Shown: piece by piece, positions 32,230-46,730 of the stretch
How positions within the stretch are numbered: position 1 is the first letter of the stretch
Layout of the letters: every line of letters begins with the position of its first letter
From: Malachius bipustulatus
Taxonomy: Eukaryota > Arthropoda > Insecta > Coleoptera > Melyridae
Direction of reading: 5' to 3'
Assembly: GCA_910589415.1 (NCBI GenBank)
Contig: OU342632.1
Span: forward strand, 30,455,637-30,519,636
Length of the DNA: 64,000 bases
The notes under the pieces: model-generated
Told to the model about the DNA's origin: nothing
The model's input: the letters and a program-made list of their open reading frames with translations, nothing else
Databases searched by the model: none
Translations under genes and position numbers: made by a program

Positions 32230-34819
32230 ATTTATTATTAATCTTTTATTTATCTCCTAAAGATCACATTTCAAATTTTCAACACAAACCATACTCTGGA
32301 AATGTTCAATAATAAACGAAGACGACTCTGTAAAAAATTGCTATGAGAATATATTTCTTTCTGAAATTTGTACCTTCAACTACCTATAAATAATGAAACT
32401 TGATTATCTGATTTGCAGATTTACAATCATCCTGGTGCAGAATTAAACCCGTGCTGATAAAACTTGGTGCCTCTCAAACCACTTCTAATTATTATATCTC
32501 TATGAGCCGGTTGGTTGTTTCTTACCTCCCAAAAAAATTGAGACGAGTTAAAGACAAACACAAACACGACTGTCGTGTTTGCAAAAAATGGGCACACTTG
32601 GCAACAATTAGACCGAAATTAAGGCCACTCTGGCAGCATTGCTTGCTTCAATGAACAATCTCTTAACAATCTGATCAATCAAAGTGCTTAGCTGCTTAAA
32701 CAAGAAACAACTGTACAATTATTCGAATAAATAAATAATAGTAAAATAAAATAAGTAATATTAGGGCCTTATGTAAGTAACATTCATTAGCAACAAAAAC
32801 GTACTACTCTGTTTGTTTTGTATATAAGGAACTATAAATAATAATTAATAACAAAAAGGTACTGAAACATTTTACTTGCGTATGTATTTTCAAGTGTTAG
32901 GTATTCTTTCTAACTCTTTAAAAGCGGCTTCTATCCTTCAATAAAATATTCTACCATTTATAAAATATCATATATGTATAATATATATAAAAGTCATATA
33001 GAAAAACTGTATATTTGGTCACTTATCTAGTTATTATTATTAATCTGAATAAATTGTGTTTCTCTAGACCTCGGGCTCCACTACAAGTAGACAAGAACCC
33101 TCGTTGAAACCTAACTGAACGTCTAAATTTATGTTCAGGTTGGATCTAACTACATGACCCTGTTTTCTACTTTTAAGAGCATACAGGATAACTTTAATAC
33201 TACAGCCTCTTTTTTTATTTACTTAAAAGAAAAAATTAATAAAAAATAAAATAACAAGCTACATGCCAGAAAAAATATTTAGGTACCCTGATTATGCAAG
33301 CAGTAAATCACAATTATTAGAACTTAGGGTCCTGGTAGAAGACTACTGTGAAACAGTTCATTTAACAGAACCCAAGGGCTGTGCTAATATTGCAATAGCA
33401 GTGAATATTGATGATTAACTACTTTCCCATCACAAAGTGCAGTCGTGAACTTGTAAAATGTGTATCTTGAACAAGAAGAGACCTTTTGATATTCAATCAC
33501 TTAAAAATTTTTCAGGATTCAGTCAATTTTCAGAGTGAGCTCTCCATGGGAACAATAATTGCTTCGATACAGCACATGGATCGGGGCCGACAGCTTGCAA
33601 ATATGAATTTACAAAACTGACGGCTGGCTTCAATTATTGAAATCATAGTTGATTCCGGGCTGTTTTGCAAATCTATATGGACCACGACAAAACAGCCCGG
33701 AATCAACTATGATTTCAATTTACAAAATTGTATTTTTATTTCTGAATTAAGTACTTAACTTGTCGTTTTTAAATATTTCAAGAGTTCTAAAATTAGTGGA
33801 AAATATGTCCCATGTCATATACATATTCCACTAATACAAAGATAACACGTTTTCTACAGTTTTGTCTGAAAAGTGTCTAAATTGTAGACATTCTTCATTT
33901 TTTTAATGTTTTATGCAACCAAGAACACGCTGTGAAATAAATTTATATTTTACAAGAAAAGGAAGACAATCGCACAACTCTGTTGGCTGCATTGGAAAAA
34001 GAAGAAGACTTTAGGAATGGAAAAGTAATCAATCGTAAGTTTGCATATTCATATACGTACTCACAAATGTACACATATAGGTATTAAGTACTCTCCTGTT
34101 TTATCTGTAATGTAATCATTCCAATTTCTCTGACTGACAGAAGCTGAAACAGTTATTTATACAATATTTTATAAACTTTAAAGCGTCAACAGTAATAATA
34201 TTAATAATAACTTCCCTTATATACATCTAAGGCAATTTCAAACACCGTGTATTATTATAAGTAGTATTACATTAACTTTAAGGTATCATTGGCACACTTT
34301 GGCAGTCTTCTTTCTAACAAGGCATGTGTCCGCTCTTCTGGTACTAGTGCCGGTGCCGGTGCCGGTGCCTTAATACCCTGCCCGGCAACAATCTACACTC
34401 CTCTGACCGGGCTTCCCCCATCAAAAACACCCCAACATATACCATAATCAAGACATTTCTCCGTTGTCAAACCAGTACCTAACATATATGTATATAATCT
34501 TATACAAACATAATATTATAACAAATAAAGCGATATCACAATTCTCAATACTGAGCGAGAAGCTAGTAATAATAATAATAATAATAATAAGGGATTTATA
34601 CAAAAATAAAACCAATTCCTCTTCAAGTAATAATTATCCGTATCACACGACTGGATCGTCGTCCAATTCCAGCCGTCGGCGCACAACGGAAAACTAACGA
34701 CGACGAAACGTGCTTTGAACTCTCGTTTATCGTGCGGTGTACGTTCAGAGCGGGAGCGGAGGCGCGCGCGCGCGCGCCGGTTCCTGTCCAGGACCGCGGC
34801 CCTAAACAGGAACCGGCTG
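32230..34819 (-). other. intergenic DNA and probable long 3' UTR of the XKR gene
   Basis: No conserved exon identified. It contains a perfect 32-bp hairpin (33636-33719), a GGTGCC repeat near 34345-34370, a TAA trinucleotide run near 34566-34589 and a GC-rich run with alternating GC near 34760. An open stretch at 33956-34030 followed by GTAAG looks exon-like but is unrecognised. AATAAA motifs on the minus strand at about 32230-32255 could end an XKR transcript. Confidence 0.4.
33636..33719. repeat. perfect 32-bp inverted repeat, 20-base loop
   Basis: ATTGAAATCATAGTTGATTC at 33636 continues through CGGGCTGTTTTG to 33667, and its exact reverse complement spans 33688-33719. The predicted hairpin is long and perfect. 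It may be a tiny MITE or a structured element in the XKR 3' UTR. Confidence 0.88.
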
Positions 34820-37800
34820 TCAGGTCCTCGTCCTTACGGTGTACGATTTGCCGGGACGCTCCGACTCCAGGACCACGTTCGACAGGTCCGGGATCTTGGT
34901 GTGCTCTTTCCTGGTCGGGTGGCAGTACCGGTAGTAGATTATCAGGAATGTCATGGCCAAGACGAAGGCGACCACCTGGGTGCCGGCCGCGCCGTAATAG
35001 AGGAACGGGTTCTTGTCCGCGTTGCTTATAAAAAACCTGGAAAGAGACTTCACAATTAAAAAAATATCTTCAACAACAGAACGGGACACTTACCACACGA
35101 CCAGAACGCCGGTATTCTCCAAGAAACAGACCAGGTAGTACATGGCGTAGATGTGACGGGTGGGCCCGTCCCTGGGTGAGATGAAAGCGAGCACGTACGC
35201 CAGTCCCAGGGCGACCGAGAGGAGGAAATCTTCGCAGCCGTTGCTGCAGACGGCGCTCTGGTACTGGCAGACGACCAGCCAGATCGACATCAGGCCCCAG
35301 TGGATGGCGCAAAGGTAGCCCATCCAGTCCGGAAACACGGAAGCCAGGAGACTCAGCGCGAGGATGCGGGCCACTGTAATTTTTTTACAAAAATGCTTAT
35401 TGAGAATGCTACCGCCCGAAAAATGGAGAAATTTCCTTTCTCAATGAGCATATAACTTACGAGCACTCATCAAATGCCAGCAGAAAGCCACCAGCGTCCC
35501 GGACCATGTCATCTTATCCTTATCGTCCCGAGAGCACCTGATCGAACGGTGGTATGACGTCAGCGCCCAGGCGATCGAGACGAGGGCGGCGGCGACCGTC
35601 CACACCTGGATGATCTCCACATCTGCGACAACCGGCAAGATAAAGAAATCGCGATTATGCGATTGATCGACCCACGTGGGTGGGTGGGTGGATGGTGGGG
35701 AATTACGACCCCGGTGATACAGACCTATCGGGAGCGTGTTCGCCTTTGGATTGTCGGCGTGGTTCAGCACGACCATCAGCTGGATGACGGCCTGCGGCGC
35801 GGAATGTAGGAAGCAGTGGATCAGCCGGAGCAGGGCGCTGTTGGTGTGCTCGTCCAGCATGCGACGGTAGAGGCGCGTCTGGCGGGCGTCGTCGTCGGTC
35901 GCGCCGGCGATCTTGCTCTGGATGCCGTAGATGAGGGTGTCCACGTAGCGGATGAGCGGCGACAGCTGGAAGAGGAGCAGCAAGATGCGGATCGCCCATT
36001 TGGTCAGAGAGGTGCGTCCCAGGGCGGGATCGTCGTCGTCTATTATGTACCTGCAACGTAACGATGATGCGGTGTTGATAATTTTGTATTATATTTTCTT
36101 TCTATCTTTATTTTATTTTTATAGTATTGATACTACTTAGTTTAATTTAGTTTAATTTAATACTTAAAACGGAATTTTGATTTTGATTTTACCTGTTAAA
36201 TTGCCTTGTAAATGGTATACTCTGTTAGGCAATAAAGCTTATTATTATTATTATAAAATTTGAATATTTTTGTTAAGTTTGTCACTTATGTCATGTCCGG
36301 ACGCATAGAGGCAAAATAGGGACATAGGGATCAATCCCATAAATATAGTCACATAATCTGATACCCAAAGACTTTGGCCTATCTAGTGTCTGGTCTGGAA
36401 AGAGTTTGTATGAGTCTTCTAAACGCGATGGACGCTTAAACTTAACCTAATCACATTCCAGTTAATATTTCATCATTTTAATATTTAACTTTAACACTGA
36501 AGCCAGATTGTTCTTTTTTTATTTGTTTTAATTTAATAAAAGTCTAGTCAATTACTCGTTCTTTTAGGTAGGTACTCTATTAAACAGTACAAGTGACAAC
36601 AATTTATATTGCCCTGTTTTTTTTCTGTTGAATATTCCAGCAAGTTTTTCGGCTTAAATAAATCACCAAATTGATTAGACCTGCTGTATGTAATTACCCG
36701 CTTCATCCTATCAGTACACTGAAATTCCAGCATGCTGGTAATTTGATACCATTGTTGGGAGATCATTAAGGTGCATTGATATTGAGGTTGACAGGTTTGC
36801 AAGGACATGAAACGTAATCCATACTTGTCTTCCATTAGGAAATAACAGCCCATTAACATTGTCGCACTCCAAACTCAGCTGACACAGATATCCACTTGAG
36901 TTATGCTGCAATTAACTGAACATCTTCTAATATTTTTTATCAATAATAATGGTCACAATGCCACCAAGAATTAAATTATGAATTATTCAACAAGTGCCTG
37001 TTCAAGTTCAACCAGACCGAATAATAATATTTTGAATATTATAATGCATAATTTGAAGTGACAAAATGAAAATTTCATGAATAAATGTACCGGGCATCAA
37101 AATCATAAATTAAAGTCCTCTGATTCGAATTACCAGTACTACGCATGCGCTGTTATTTTTCCCAAGCTGCCTTTATCAGTAGACGCAGAATGAATTTATG
37201 TCAAATGTCAGTAATGTCACCTAATGAAATCAAATGACAGGAACATGTGAAAATTTAGAGTCCCTAAACATCGTTATCATAAAACTCGGAATTGGTTCCT
37301 TTATTTCACTTTTGGCTTGGCCATAAAACTAACTAGCCACAATTATTATAAAAAAAAGAAAGTTAGGGATTTTCCCACAAAATGGCTAAAAATCAAATTG
37401 GCGGTATTATTTATTATTTATATACAGTTGTCTGGACAAAAAAGCTGCATTTATTTCGCAAGTCCGCCATTAACAGGCTAACGTTGGCGTTAATAAAGTT
37501 CGTTAAAAAAAATTGCGTTTTTGACGAATTAAATGGCAAAACATGCAATTTTTATGAGTAATAACGGCCCAAATACCTAGTTGGTTTGGCGGTGACATGA
37601 TTTATCAGAATTGATCAGTATCAAAAACCTCAATTTATTTCACAAGTCCGCCATTAACAGGCAAAGAAGTGTACTAGCATTATTATGAGTTTTGTTTTTA
37701 AAAATGTTTATTCTAGCGTTTTGTTCAATTAAACGGAAAAAAATTGTAACTTTTTGAGCAATAAAGGCCAACCTATAGTTGGCGGTGACATTATTTATCA

Positions 37801-40800
37801 GAGCCGCTCTGGGTCAAAAAGCTCGATTTATTTGCTAGGCCGCTATTAACAGGCTAAAAAACGTTCCAGCATTAATATAGTTTTGGTATTAAAATTTTTT
37901 ATTTTCGTCGTTTTGCTCAATTATTAGATGGAGAAAACTATATATTTTTACAAACAAAAAAGGCAAAAACATCTAGTTGGCAGCGGTGCTATTGTTTATC
38001 ACAGTTGCTTGGATCAAAAAGGTCGATTCATTTCACAAGTCCGCCATTAACAGGCCAAAGAGGGATTTAGCGTTAATGCTATGAAAATGTTGATACTCTG
38101 TCAATATTTTTCGGTATTAAAATAAATCACTACCATTAACGCCTTGTTGTGTACACAGATCTACAAGATCTGCGTCTTATTCTTATGTCATCGCATCATT
38201 ATTCTGTTGACATTAACGTCGATCCTTTTCACGGACGGTTATAAATTCTATAACCGACCGCTGTTATAAATAATTATTCCATAGATACACAAACATTGCA
38301 ACACGTGAACTTGTATTGTATTCGTAAACAAGCCGATGTTTATTTTATCTGGTTCTGGTTCTATTTTACCGCTCCCGCTATCGTAAATTGTCCGATTTAC
38401 ATGACGTATAATTTTTGCGTGAGACGCGGATTGCAAAAATTTAGCGAGAATCGCATAAATTTACATGGAAAAGAATCGTATTGCGATTTAAACGCGGAGC
38501 TGCGAAAATAAAAGAGAGGTCACCGCGGTGAAAGTCACGGTCGACTTATTTATTGTGAATATGAGTGGATCCAGGTTCTCATTATTCAGGGTCTGGATGA
38601 ATGAAGTAATTCTGATTGCTTTTTTTATCGTTTCTAAATACGCCCTTCGTCCATACATATGCCGCCGACCTTTCAATCGAATCGAAATCAATTTCAGCCT
38701 TTTATGTATTGTGACAAAATATTATTTAGAGTTAGAGGGGGTTTACAAGAAGTTATTTTTTCTCTAGTAGCTCGTACGAGTTATTACAATAGAGTACCTA
38801 CCTACAGAATTTAGTAACTCTCCTCATTTTTATTATCAACTCGAGTATAGGTACTAATTTCCTAACATCGTGTAAGGTAAAGGAAGTGTTAAGGAGAATA
38901 ATTATTATTCTCCAATCCGATTAGTGAAGCATCAATAAGCAAGTTTGGCTCAAATTCTTCGTTCAAAAGAATCCGACCCATAAAAGCGCCAGCGCCTCAT
39001 CGTCATGGCGGGAGAAAATGTATGAACAAAATTTCAACGACCGGCAACTTAAGCCTCTAGTGCCTAATTTTAGAGAGAAAATCACCCACTTTACCTGGCA
39101 CCGAGCCACTGTTGCCACTTGTCAGACCCAGACGAGAAAAATTCATGTTTTGTTTCAGTCGCGTACAATAATATACAATGTAATGTTATGGGGCCGGGTC
39201 TGGCTTCGCCCGCCCGCGTAATCATTGTTATTTTAAGAGCGAAAACTCAATTTTAGAAACGGATTGGTAAACGCACGACCTTCAAACGTGGGTACGAGTG
39301 CACCTCCCTCCCTCTCTCGCTGTATGTATTATAATACTTGCCGCCTCGACCTTGAATTAATTTCGCGTAACTATACCTAAACAAAAAATAAACAATCAAA
39401 CGAACATCGATATAAACTTTATTGCGCGAAAAGTTATATACAATGACGAATAAGCGCGTACATTGTATAAAGTGATACAATGTAGCATGCCGCGTAGGCT
39501 GGTACATAATATAAATATAAAACAATTAAGAGCGGTATTATTGCATATCACGTCGTCGTCGAATTAATATGAATTGATGCTATAATCGCGGGCAATTAAT
39601 TTTTATGTCACGGCTCTACAAATTGCGTGAAAATATTGATAAGAATTAAATAACTGGATTTACTCCATTCGTATCAGATAACAAAACGGAAGACACTTTA
39701 TCTTATCGTAGAGTACCAGTACCAGTACCACCAGGAATGTAAGTGAATATCAGCAAACATTATGAAATATTAGACGACTTTTGCGTATAATACGAGGTAG
39801 CATTGATTTGAGTAAGTGCTGGTGGTAAACCTTGACCATCTCGGTTCTCGGTAGAGAATACTGAGTTAATTAAAGAAAACAAGAGCGAGCCGGCCGGACT
39901 GGCGACTGGCCTGAAAGCTAACTGGGTCATTGCTTTATTCTCGATTCCTGAAAACACGCGAGCTTGGGTAATTCCCCTTGGGTTTTTCCGATCGATTAAC
40001 GAACGAGATCTTCGTCCGCTTAGAGGGGAACGTCCTGAAGGGAACCGCCAAGACGAAATTGTCATCAATCGATTACAATTATTATCCGCTCTTTCCCAAT
40101 CACCCACCGATTAAGCGTCTGCAATCGATTTTATGAATCATTTACGAGTTTTACCAAACAATCCGCAACATTTCTGACGTCATCCGTAAATTTGGGAGTT
40201 TCGAAACTTTTCTCCGTAATTACCGATTACCGCCGGAATATCTGTTCATTTATAAATGTGATTTCATTCATTTCACCAGCAACAAGTTGGTAAAAAAAAA
40301 AATTGACACAGGTAGGTATTCGGTGCGGAATTGCGTCATTCCAGCGTCAATTATTTTCAATAAAATCACGATTAAAACCCACATAGGAAGACAACCTACA
40401 GGAGGCCTATAGCAAATTTTTTTTAGGGGAGTGTCCCGATCTGACCAGAACCAAACCGGTCAGGCCATCGCATCGCCAAGTTGCATAGACACTTTTAGGG
40501 TTACTCGTAAAAGTGCGCAGCCGCAGGCCTCTAGTAGTTTTACAAAAACCAGTGTCTCGAGTCGCTTACGTAATAATGATAACATGGGTGCGCATGCAAG
40601 CATCGAAATTTTTAACCACAACGCCCACTTTTTTGAGAAATAATGACCAACGGTAATTATTTACATCCACGTCTTCTAAGTTTCATCAATTTTTTCTGGA
40701 CCGAGAAGCGAAATAGGGGTGCTGGGTGGGTAAGAAGCTAAAAACAGCCATTGCAAACTAATGGTAAGGTCACAACTAAGGTCTCTTTGACACTACGGTC

Positions 40801-43750
40801 GAATTTCTATTTTTTTCTTCACTTTCAGGGCAAGGAAAATCTTCGAGATTAACAGTAGCACGGTTTTTATTTTGAATTTTGCATTTATTTTGCATTTATA
40901 TTCCAAAAATCGTAACATCAAATTCTGTGTTCTGTTCACGATATGAGAAAGCGGTTATATTGGGAAGTCCGCGTCTGTATACGTTTGGAAGTGGTTCCCA
41001 TTGTCATAAGTGGTTTCATCCGCGTAGTTAGTGTAGTTAGATCCGAGACTAGTGGTATTTCTCGGCGCTTGTGTCAGGACCGTACTTTCGTTGCACTTCC
41101 AAAATCAATTTTAAAAGTCGTTTTGTGGCCTTCCCTTTTATTTGCAAAGCTAATGAATACCTTCCTAGTGTTACTATAGGTATGTTCTCCACCCTTATAT
41201 AGGTGTCATAGTGAAACTGTAGGAGCCGCGGATGTATACAGGGTTATTCACGGTATACGTCACGGAAGATTATGGCCGTGTCTCTGGATTTTAGGATCTT
41301 TTTATTTTGGGAGTGGATAGAGACCCGGCAGAGGTACGTTTTAAAATTATATTCATAATGTACAGGATGTCCCAAAAGCATGAAACATATCAAAGTTGTT
41401 TTTTTTTAATGGAATGCTCCTATGTTATTGCATTTTTAGATTGTCTGAGAAGAAAAAATAAGATTGGTTTTTACAGTTGGTGTTTAAATTCAGAAGTTTT
41501 TGAGTTATAAACAAGTGAAAATCGTCATTTTTCAAGTTCAAGGCCCTGTACAACGAAAACGGCTGAAGATAGAGAAAAACGGCTTACATGTCCTTATTTC
41601 AACTTTTCATGTACTATCCTATGGTATAGAAACATTTGTACTTTCTTTGATTTATTTATTTGTCGACGCGTGGAGAAATCTCAGAATTTTTCAATTTTTT
41701 ATCACCCTGTATAAACATTTCATCTACATCATTGGATAGTACATGAAAAGTTAAAATTGAGACATGTAAGCCGTTTTTCTCTATCTTAAGCCGTTTTCCT
41801 TGTACAGGGCCTTGAACTTGAAAAATGAAAATTTTCACTTGTTTATAACTCACAAACTTCTGAATTTAAACACCAACTGTAAAAGCCAATCTTCTTTTTT
41901 CTTTACAGGCAATCTTAAAATGCAATTACATAGGAGTATTCCATTTAAAAAAACATAACTTTGATATGTTTCATGCTTTTGGGACATCCTGTACATTATG
42001 AATATAATTTTAAAACGTACCTCTGCCGGATCTCTATCAACTCCAAAAATAAAAAGATCCTAAAATCCAGAGACACGGCTATAAACCTCCGTGGCGTATA
42101 CCGTGAATAACCCTGTATAATGACCTTTTTTTTGACCTCCCCTGTATGCTCCCGAGAGATTAGGAGGTACTTACCGGAGACCCTGTATAGGTGCCATAGT
42201 GAAACTGTAGGAGCCGCGGATGTAAGTAATGACCCTATTTTTTCTTCACTTTCAGGGCAAGGAATATCTTCGAAATTAGCAGTAGCACGATTATAATTTT
42301 GATATTTGCATTTGCATTCCAAAAAGCGTGACATCGATCACTATTATAGTTCGGATACGTTACGAGTGAGCTTGGGGACTTATGCCGGTACTGGAGCGCG
42401 CGAATGATGAAACTGCCGCGGCCTTGCATGTTTATAACCAGGACCGGACTCCCTAAACCAATTTTTAGTGCAGTTCTTTTTTGCTAATCATGCATTTGCA
42501 AAGCAAATGAATACCTTCCTGATGTTACTATTATAGGTATAGGTACGGCTTCCACCCCTATATAAGTGCAATAGTGAAACTCGAGGTGAAACTGTAAGAC
42601 ACCCAGATGAAAATAATGACCATTGTAACCAAAATTATAATAAAAAAGCTGAAATTATAACAATAACTTTGGAAATTTTCATGCACAAATGGTTGTCAAA
42701 ATGTCAGTATTTAAAATAATAATTATAATTTCTCCTAAATTCAAATTCGAATAAGACAAAAAACCCACAAGGCTCATAAAAAAAAACATCATTCTCATCT
42801 GTCCTTTTCAGAAAATGTTTCATGGTAAGCATCTTCTTCTTTAGGGTTTATGGCCTTTAGCTTTTACCAGCTATTTGGCCAGATGGTAAGCATCATCATC
42901 ACATAATATGACCCATGTCAAAATTTCGAGTATGAAAGATTGTCAAAAATGTCATTCCAGGAAATCTGCACTACCAATAATAAACCTTTCCAAATTTTTA
43001 TCTGACATTCAATTCAGTGGTCCCGAAGTCAAAATCAAGAATTCACGAATTCTTGCATGAACTGTGAAAACAATAAAATTAAAAACCTCGTTTCCCGCTA
43101 AAAAGTTAATGACATAATTATTATGTCATCAAACAAAATGGCTCTAGTTTTTTTGACAGCCACTCAGTCAGTGTCATTTTGGGAAAAGTATTTTGGGCCT
43201 CTAATGTCAAATATCTATCTCTGTCTTTCTTATAATACCAATTAATTCAATTCTCTATCGCCTATCACTATCACTATCAGGATCACGCACGACCCAATTG
43301 TAATATAATTATTAGAATGGAATGTCAATTATTTTGCCTATTTGGCATTCAATTAGGCAAATAATAAAACCGTTAATTTTGAATTTCCTTGGACTCAATA
43401 AGTGCCAAAACCAAAGAAATTCTGACAATTAATTTTAAGTGCAGAGGTACTTACCATCGAAGACTGAGGGTGGTCATGCATATTGCAGGCACAAGAAGGA
43501 AGGTGAGCGTTAAGGCGAAATAGTTCCCGTACTCATGGATCGAATAATAATAGAGCAAAATGCAGGCCAGCACCAGATCTAGGACGTATGTAATGATCGA
43601 TAACGCGATGCAGATCACATAAAAGGTGCCGAAATCCTGCACGGACTCATTGAGTTTGTCAGGTGTCTCGGACTGTTTAAGGGCGTCGATACGTGCCAGA
43701 GAGGAATCTCTCGAGAAGCGGACCACTGGCGTGTGATAGCTATCGCCCAT
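34820..43750 (-). CDS. XK-related (XKR) family membrane protein
   Basis: Five minus-strand exons: 43455-43750, 35725-36050, 35461-35622, 35094-35373 and 34820-35036; 426 aa. Many hydrophobic helices are visible, for example FYVICIALSIITYVLDLVLA (1), FALTLTFLLVPAICMTTLSL (2), and ILALSLLASVFPDWMGYLCA, AAGTQVVAFVLAMTFLIIYY near the end. The FLHSAPQAVIQLMVV motif and the DWMGYLCAIHWG region are typical of XK-related proteins. Vertebrate XKR8/4/9 and the fly relative CG32579 act in phosphatidylserine exposure in apoptosis; others are uncharacterised. Intron 1 is 7.4 kb and full of repeats; the remaining introns are short. The gene is divergent from PCNA, with about 1 kb between start codons. Confidence 0.9.
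36051..37399 (-). other. XKR intron 1, 3'-proximal part, no gene seen
   Basis: AT-rich intron sequence. ORFs of about 100 codons at 36548-36911 have no recognisable motif and are not called. Confidence 0.45.
37400..38130. repeat. tandem array of ~190-bp units, four copies (XKR intron 1)
   Basis: Units start at 37400, 37588, 37781 and 37979 (188, 193 and 198 bp apart) with GGCGGTGAYATTATTTATCA-like openings, then the conserved block ACAAGTCCGCCATTAACAGG, then a GTTTTGTTCAATTAAACGG-like block. Copies are strongly diverged, so the array is old. Confidence 0.8.
38131..40649. other. XKR intron 1, middle part, no gene seen
   Basis: Several 60-90 codon ORFs occur without recognisable domains. A short GTACCA repeat lies at 39714-39732. 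No mobile element ends could be assigned. Confidence 0.4.
40650..41234 (+). repeat. dispersed repeat copy A, split by a fold-back insertion
   Basis: Matches the reverse complement of 26690-27115 on its left side and 42120-42560 on its right side. Near its end GTGAAACTGTAGGAGCCGCG is followed by GATG and then the fold-back at 41235. The unsplit equivalent at about 42195-42230 reads through GGAGCCGCGGATGTAAGTAATGACC. Confidence 0.7.
41235..42119. repeat. TACAGGG-bounded nested fold-back (885 bp)
   Basis: TATACAGGGTTATTCACGGT at 41235 is mirrored by ACCGTGAATAACCCTGTATA ending at 42119. Complementarity continues inward through a second boundary pair (TGTACAGGATGTCCC at 41360 and its mirror near 41994) to a core at 41520-41840. 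That core is shared with the palindrome at 11799-13453, but its non-palindromic loop is in the opposite orientation. Confidence 0.9.
42120..42610 (+). repeat. dispersed repeat copy B
   Basis: Resembles 40800-41230: TTCACTTTCAGGGCAAGGAA, ATCTTCGARATTARCAGTAGCACG, GCAAAGCTAATGAATACCTT-like and TATATARGTGYMATAGTGAAACT blocks recur. Same orientation as copy A. Confidence 0.65.
42611..43454 (-). other. XKR intron 1, 5'-proximal part, no gene seen
   Basis: AT-rich; a short CTATCA repeat lies at 43258-43278. No exon recognised. Confidence 0.4.
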
Positions 43751-45611
<1,861 letters not shown>

Positions 45612-45754
45612 ATTGAGCCAGTGAAAATAGTTGATTAGGTTTAAGGTTATTTATAATGTCAGTTACTATTATTATCATTAAGTAGGTACATCTGATTTCA
45701 AATGTAAAATTAGGAAGCAATATTTTTGTATTTTGGAGTAAACTGTTCTTTCAT

Positions 45755-45760
45755 AATAAA
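45755..45760 (+). terminator. poly(A) signal of PCNA
   Basis: AATAAA about 145 bases after the stop codon, followed by a TGTTATTGTTCCTTTTTGCTTT-like U/GU-rich tract. Short 3' UTR. Confidence 0.7.
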
Positions 45761-45799
45761 ATAGTTGTCAAGTGTAGTGCTGTTATTGTTCCTTTTTGC

Positions 45800-46727
45800 T
45801 TTCTCGAGGATAGTTATTTTATTTATTTTTATTTTGAGGATCAGAATGCTCCAATTAATATAAGTGGATAATTTTATAATTATTTTCCATTACAAAAAGT
45901 TCTAAAATTTATTATTTTTTGTTTTACTAAAATTACCTTGAAATTTCAAGTTCTCCATGTTCTATTACGATTTTCTATTACATTTCAATTCAAAAAATTT
46001 TAATAAAAAGCATGAAACCCCCTCAATAAACCAGAATCACTTATAGACAATAACTCATAAGAATAAAAAATAATTAAAAGATGGTGTTATCTCTGTAATA
46101 CCTACTATAGTTTTTAAGAGAACTCCAGAAATTTTGTTTTTTCCAAGTTCAAGTATAACAGAGATATTCATTTTATTTGAAATCACTTTTTTAGGGACTA
46201 TAACTTCTTGGGGGTGCATGATTGATTTACTATAAAGATAAATTGCATTACAACATATTTTTGATTCCCCTAAACGATCATGCTCTGTGTCTGTCTAGAA
46301 GCTATTACTGCCTTGAGTGTTCCGGGAATAGAAAGCGGAAAAGTCAAGAACAAACTATCATTATCATGTGCAGTTGTTCTGTTCAAATAAATCTGGGACA
46401 GTTTTAATTTTCTACTGTAAAGTGGCTTATAAATTGAACAATGTTTTATTATTATATTCCTCATTTATAAGTTGATTTTATATCTTGAAGCACTAGCACA
46501 AACATGCTAGTCGGCCAAAAGTAAATAACTTACAAAGCCAATCTCATCATTTCTTTTTCGATATTTTTACTGATAAAGTCAAAATTATGACTAGAATTTT
46601 CTGCCAATGTGACATCGTTAAATGTTGAGCCACAACTGACAAGTAGGTTATAAGCATTCTCGATAAATAAAGCGAATACGGAATAAAAAGGACGTGTATG
46701 TCATCAGTCAATTCTATAATAAATCTC
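45800..46727. other. intergenic, no gene seen
   Basis: AT-rich with short ORFs on both strands at 46222-46464 that overlap each other and show no domain. No repeat boundary identified. Confidence 0.4.
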
Positions 46728-46730
46728 TAA

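Noticed and set aside
33956..34030. Exon-like open stretch (KEDNRTTLLAALEKEEDFRN) followed by GTAAG
   Set aside because: No homology recognised, no partner exon found, and another frame is equally open.
34464..35059. ORFs over the GC-rich run near 34760 and over XKR exon 5 on the plus strand
   Set aside because: Antisense of XKR coding sequence and simple GC repeats.
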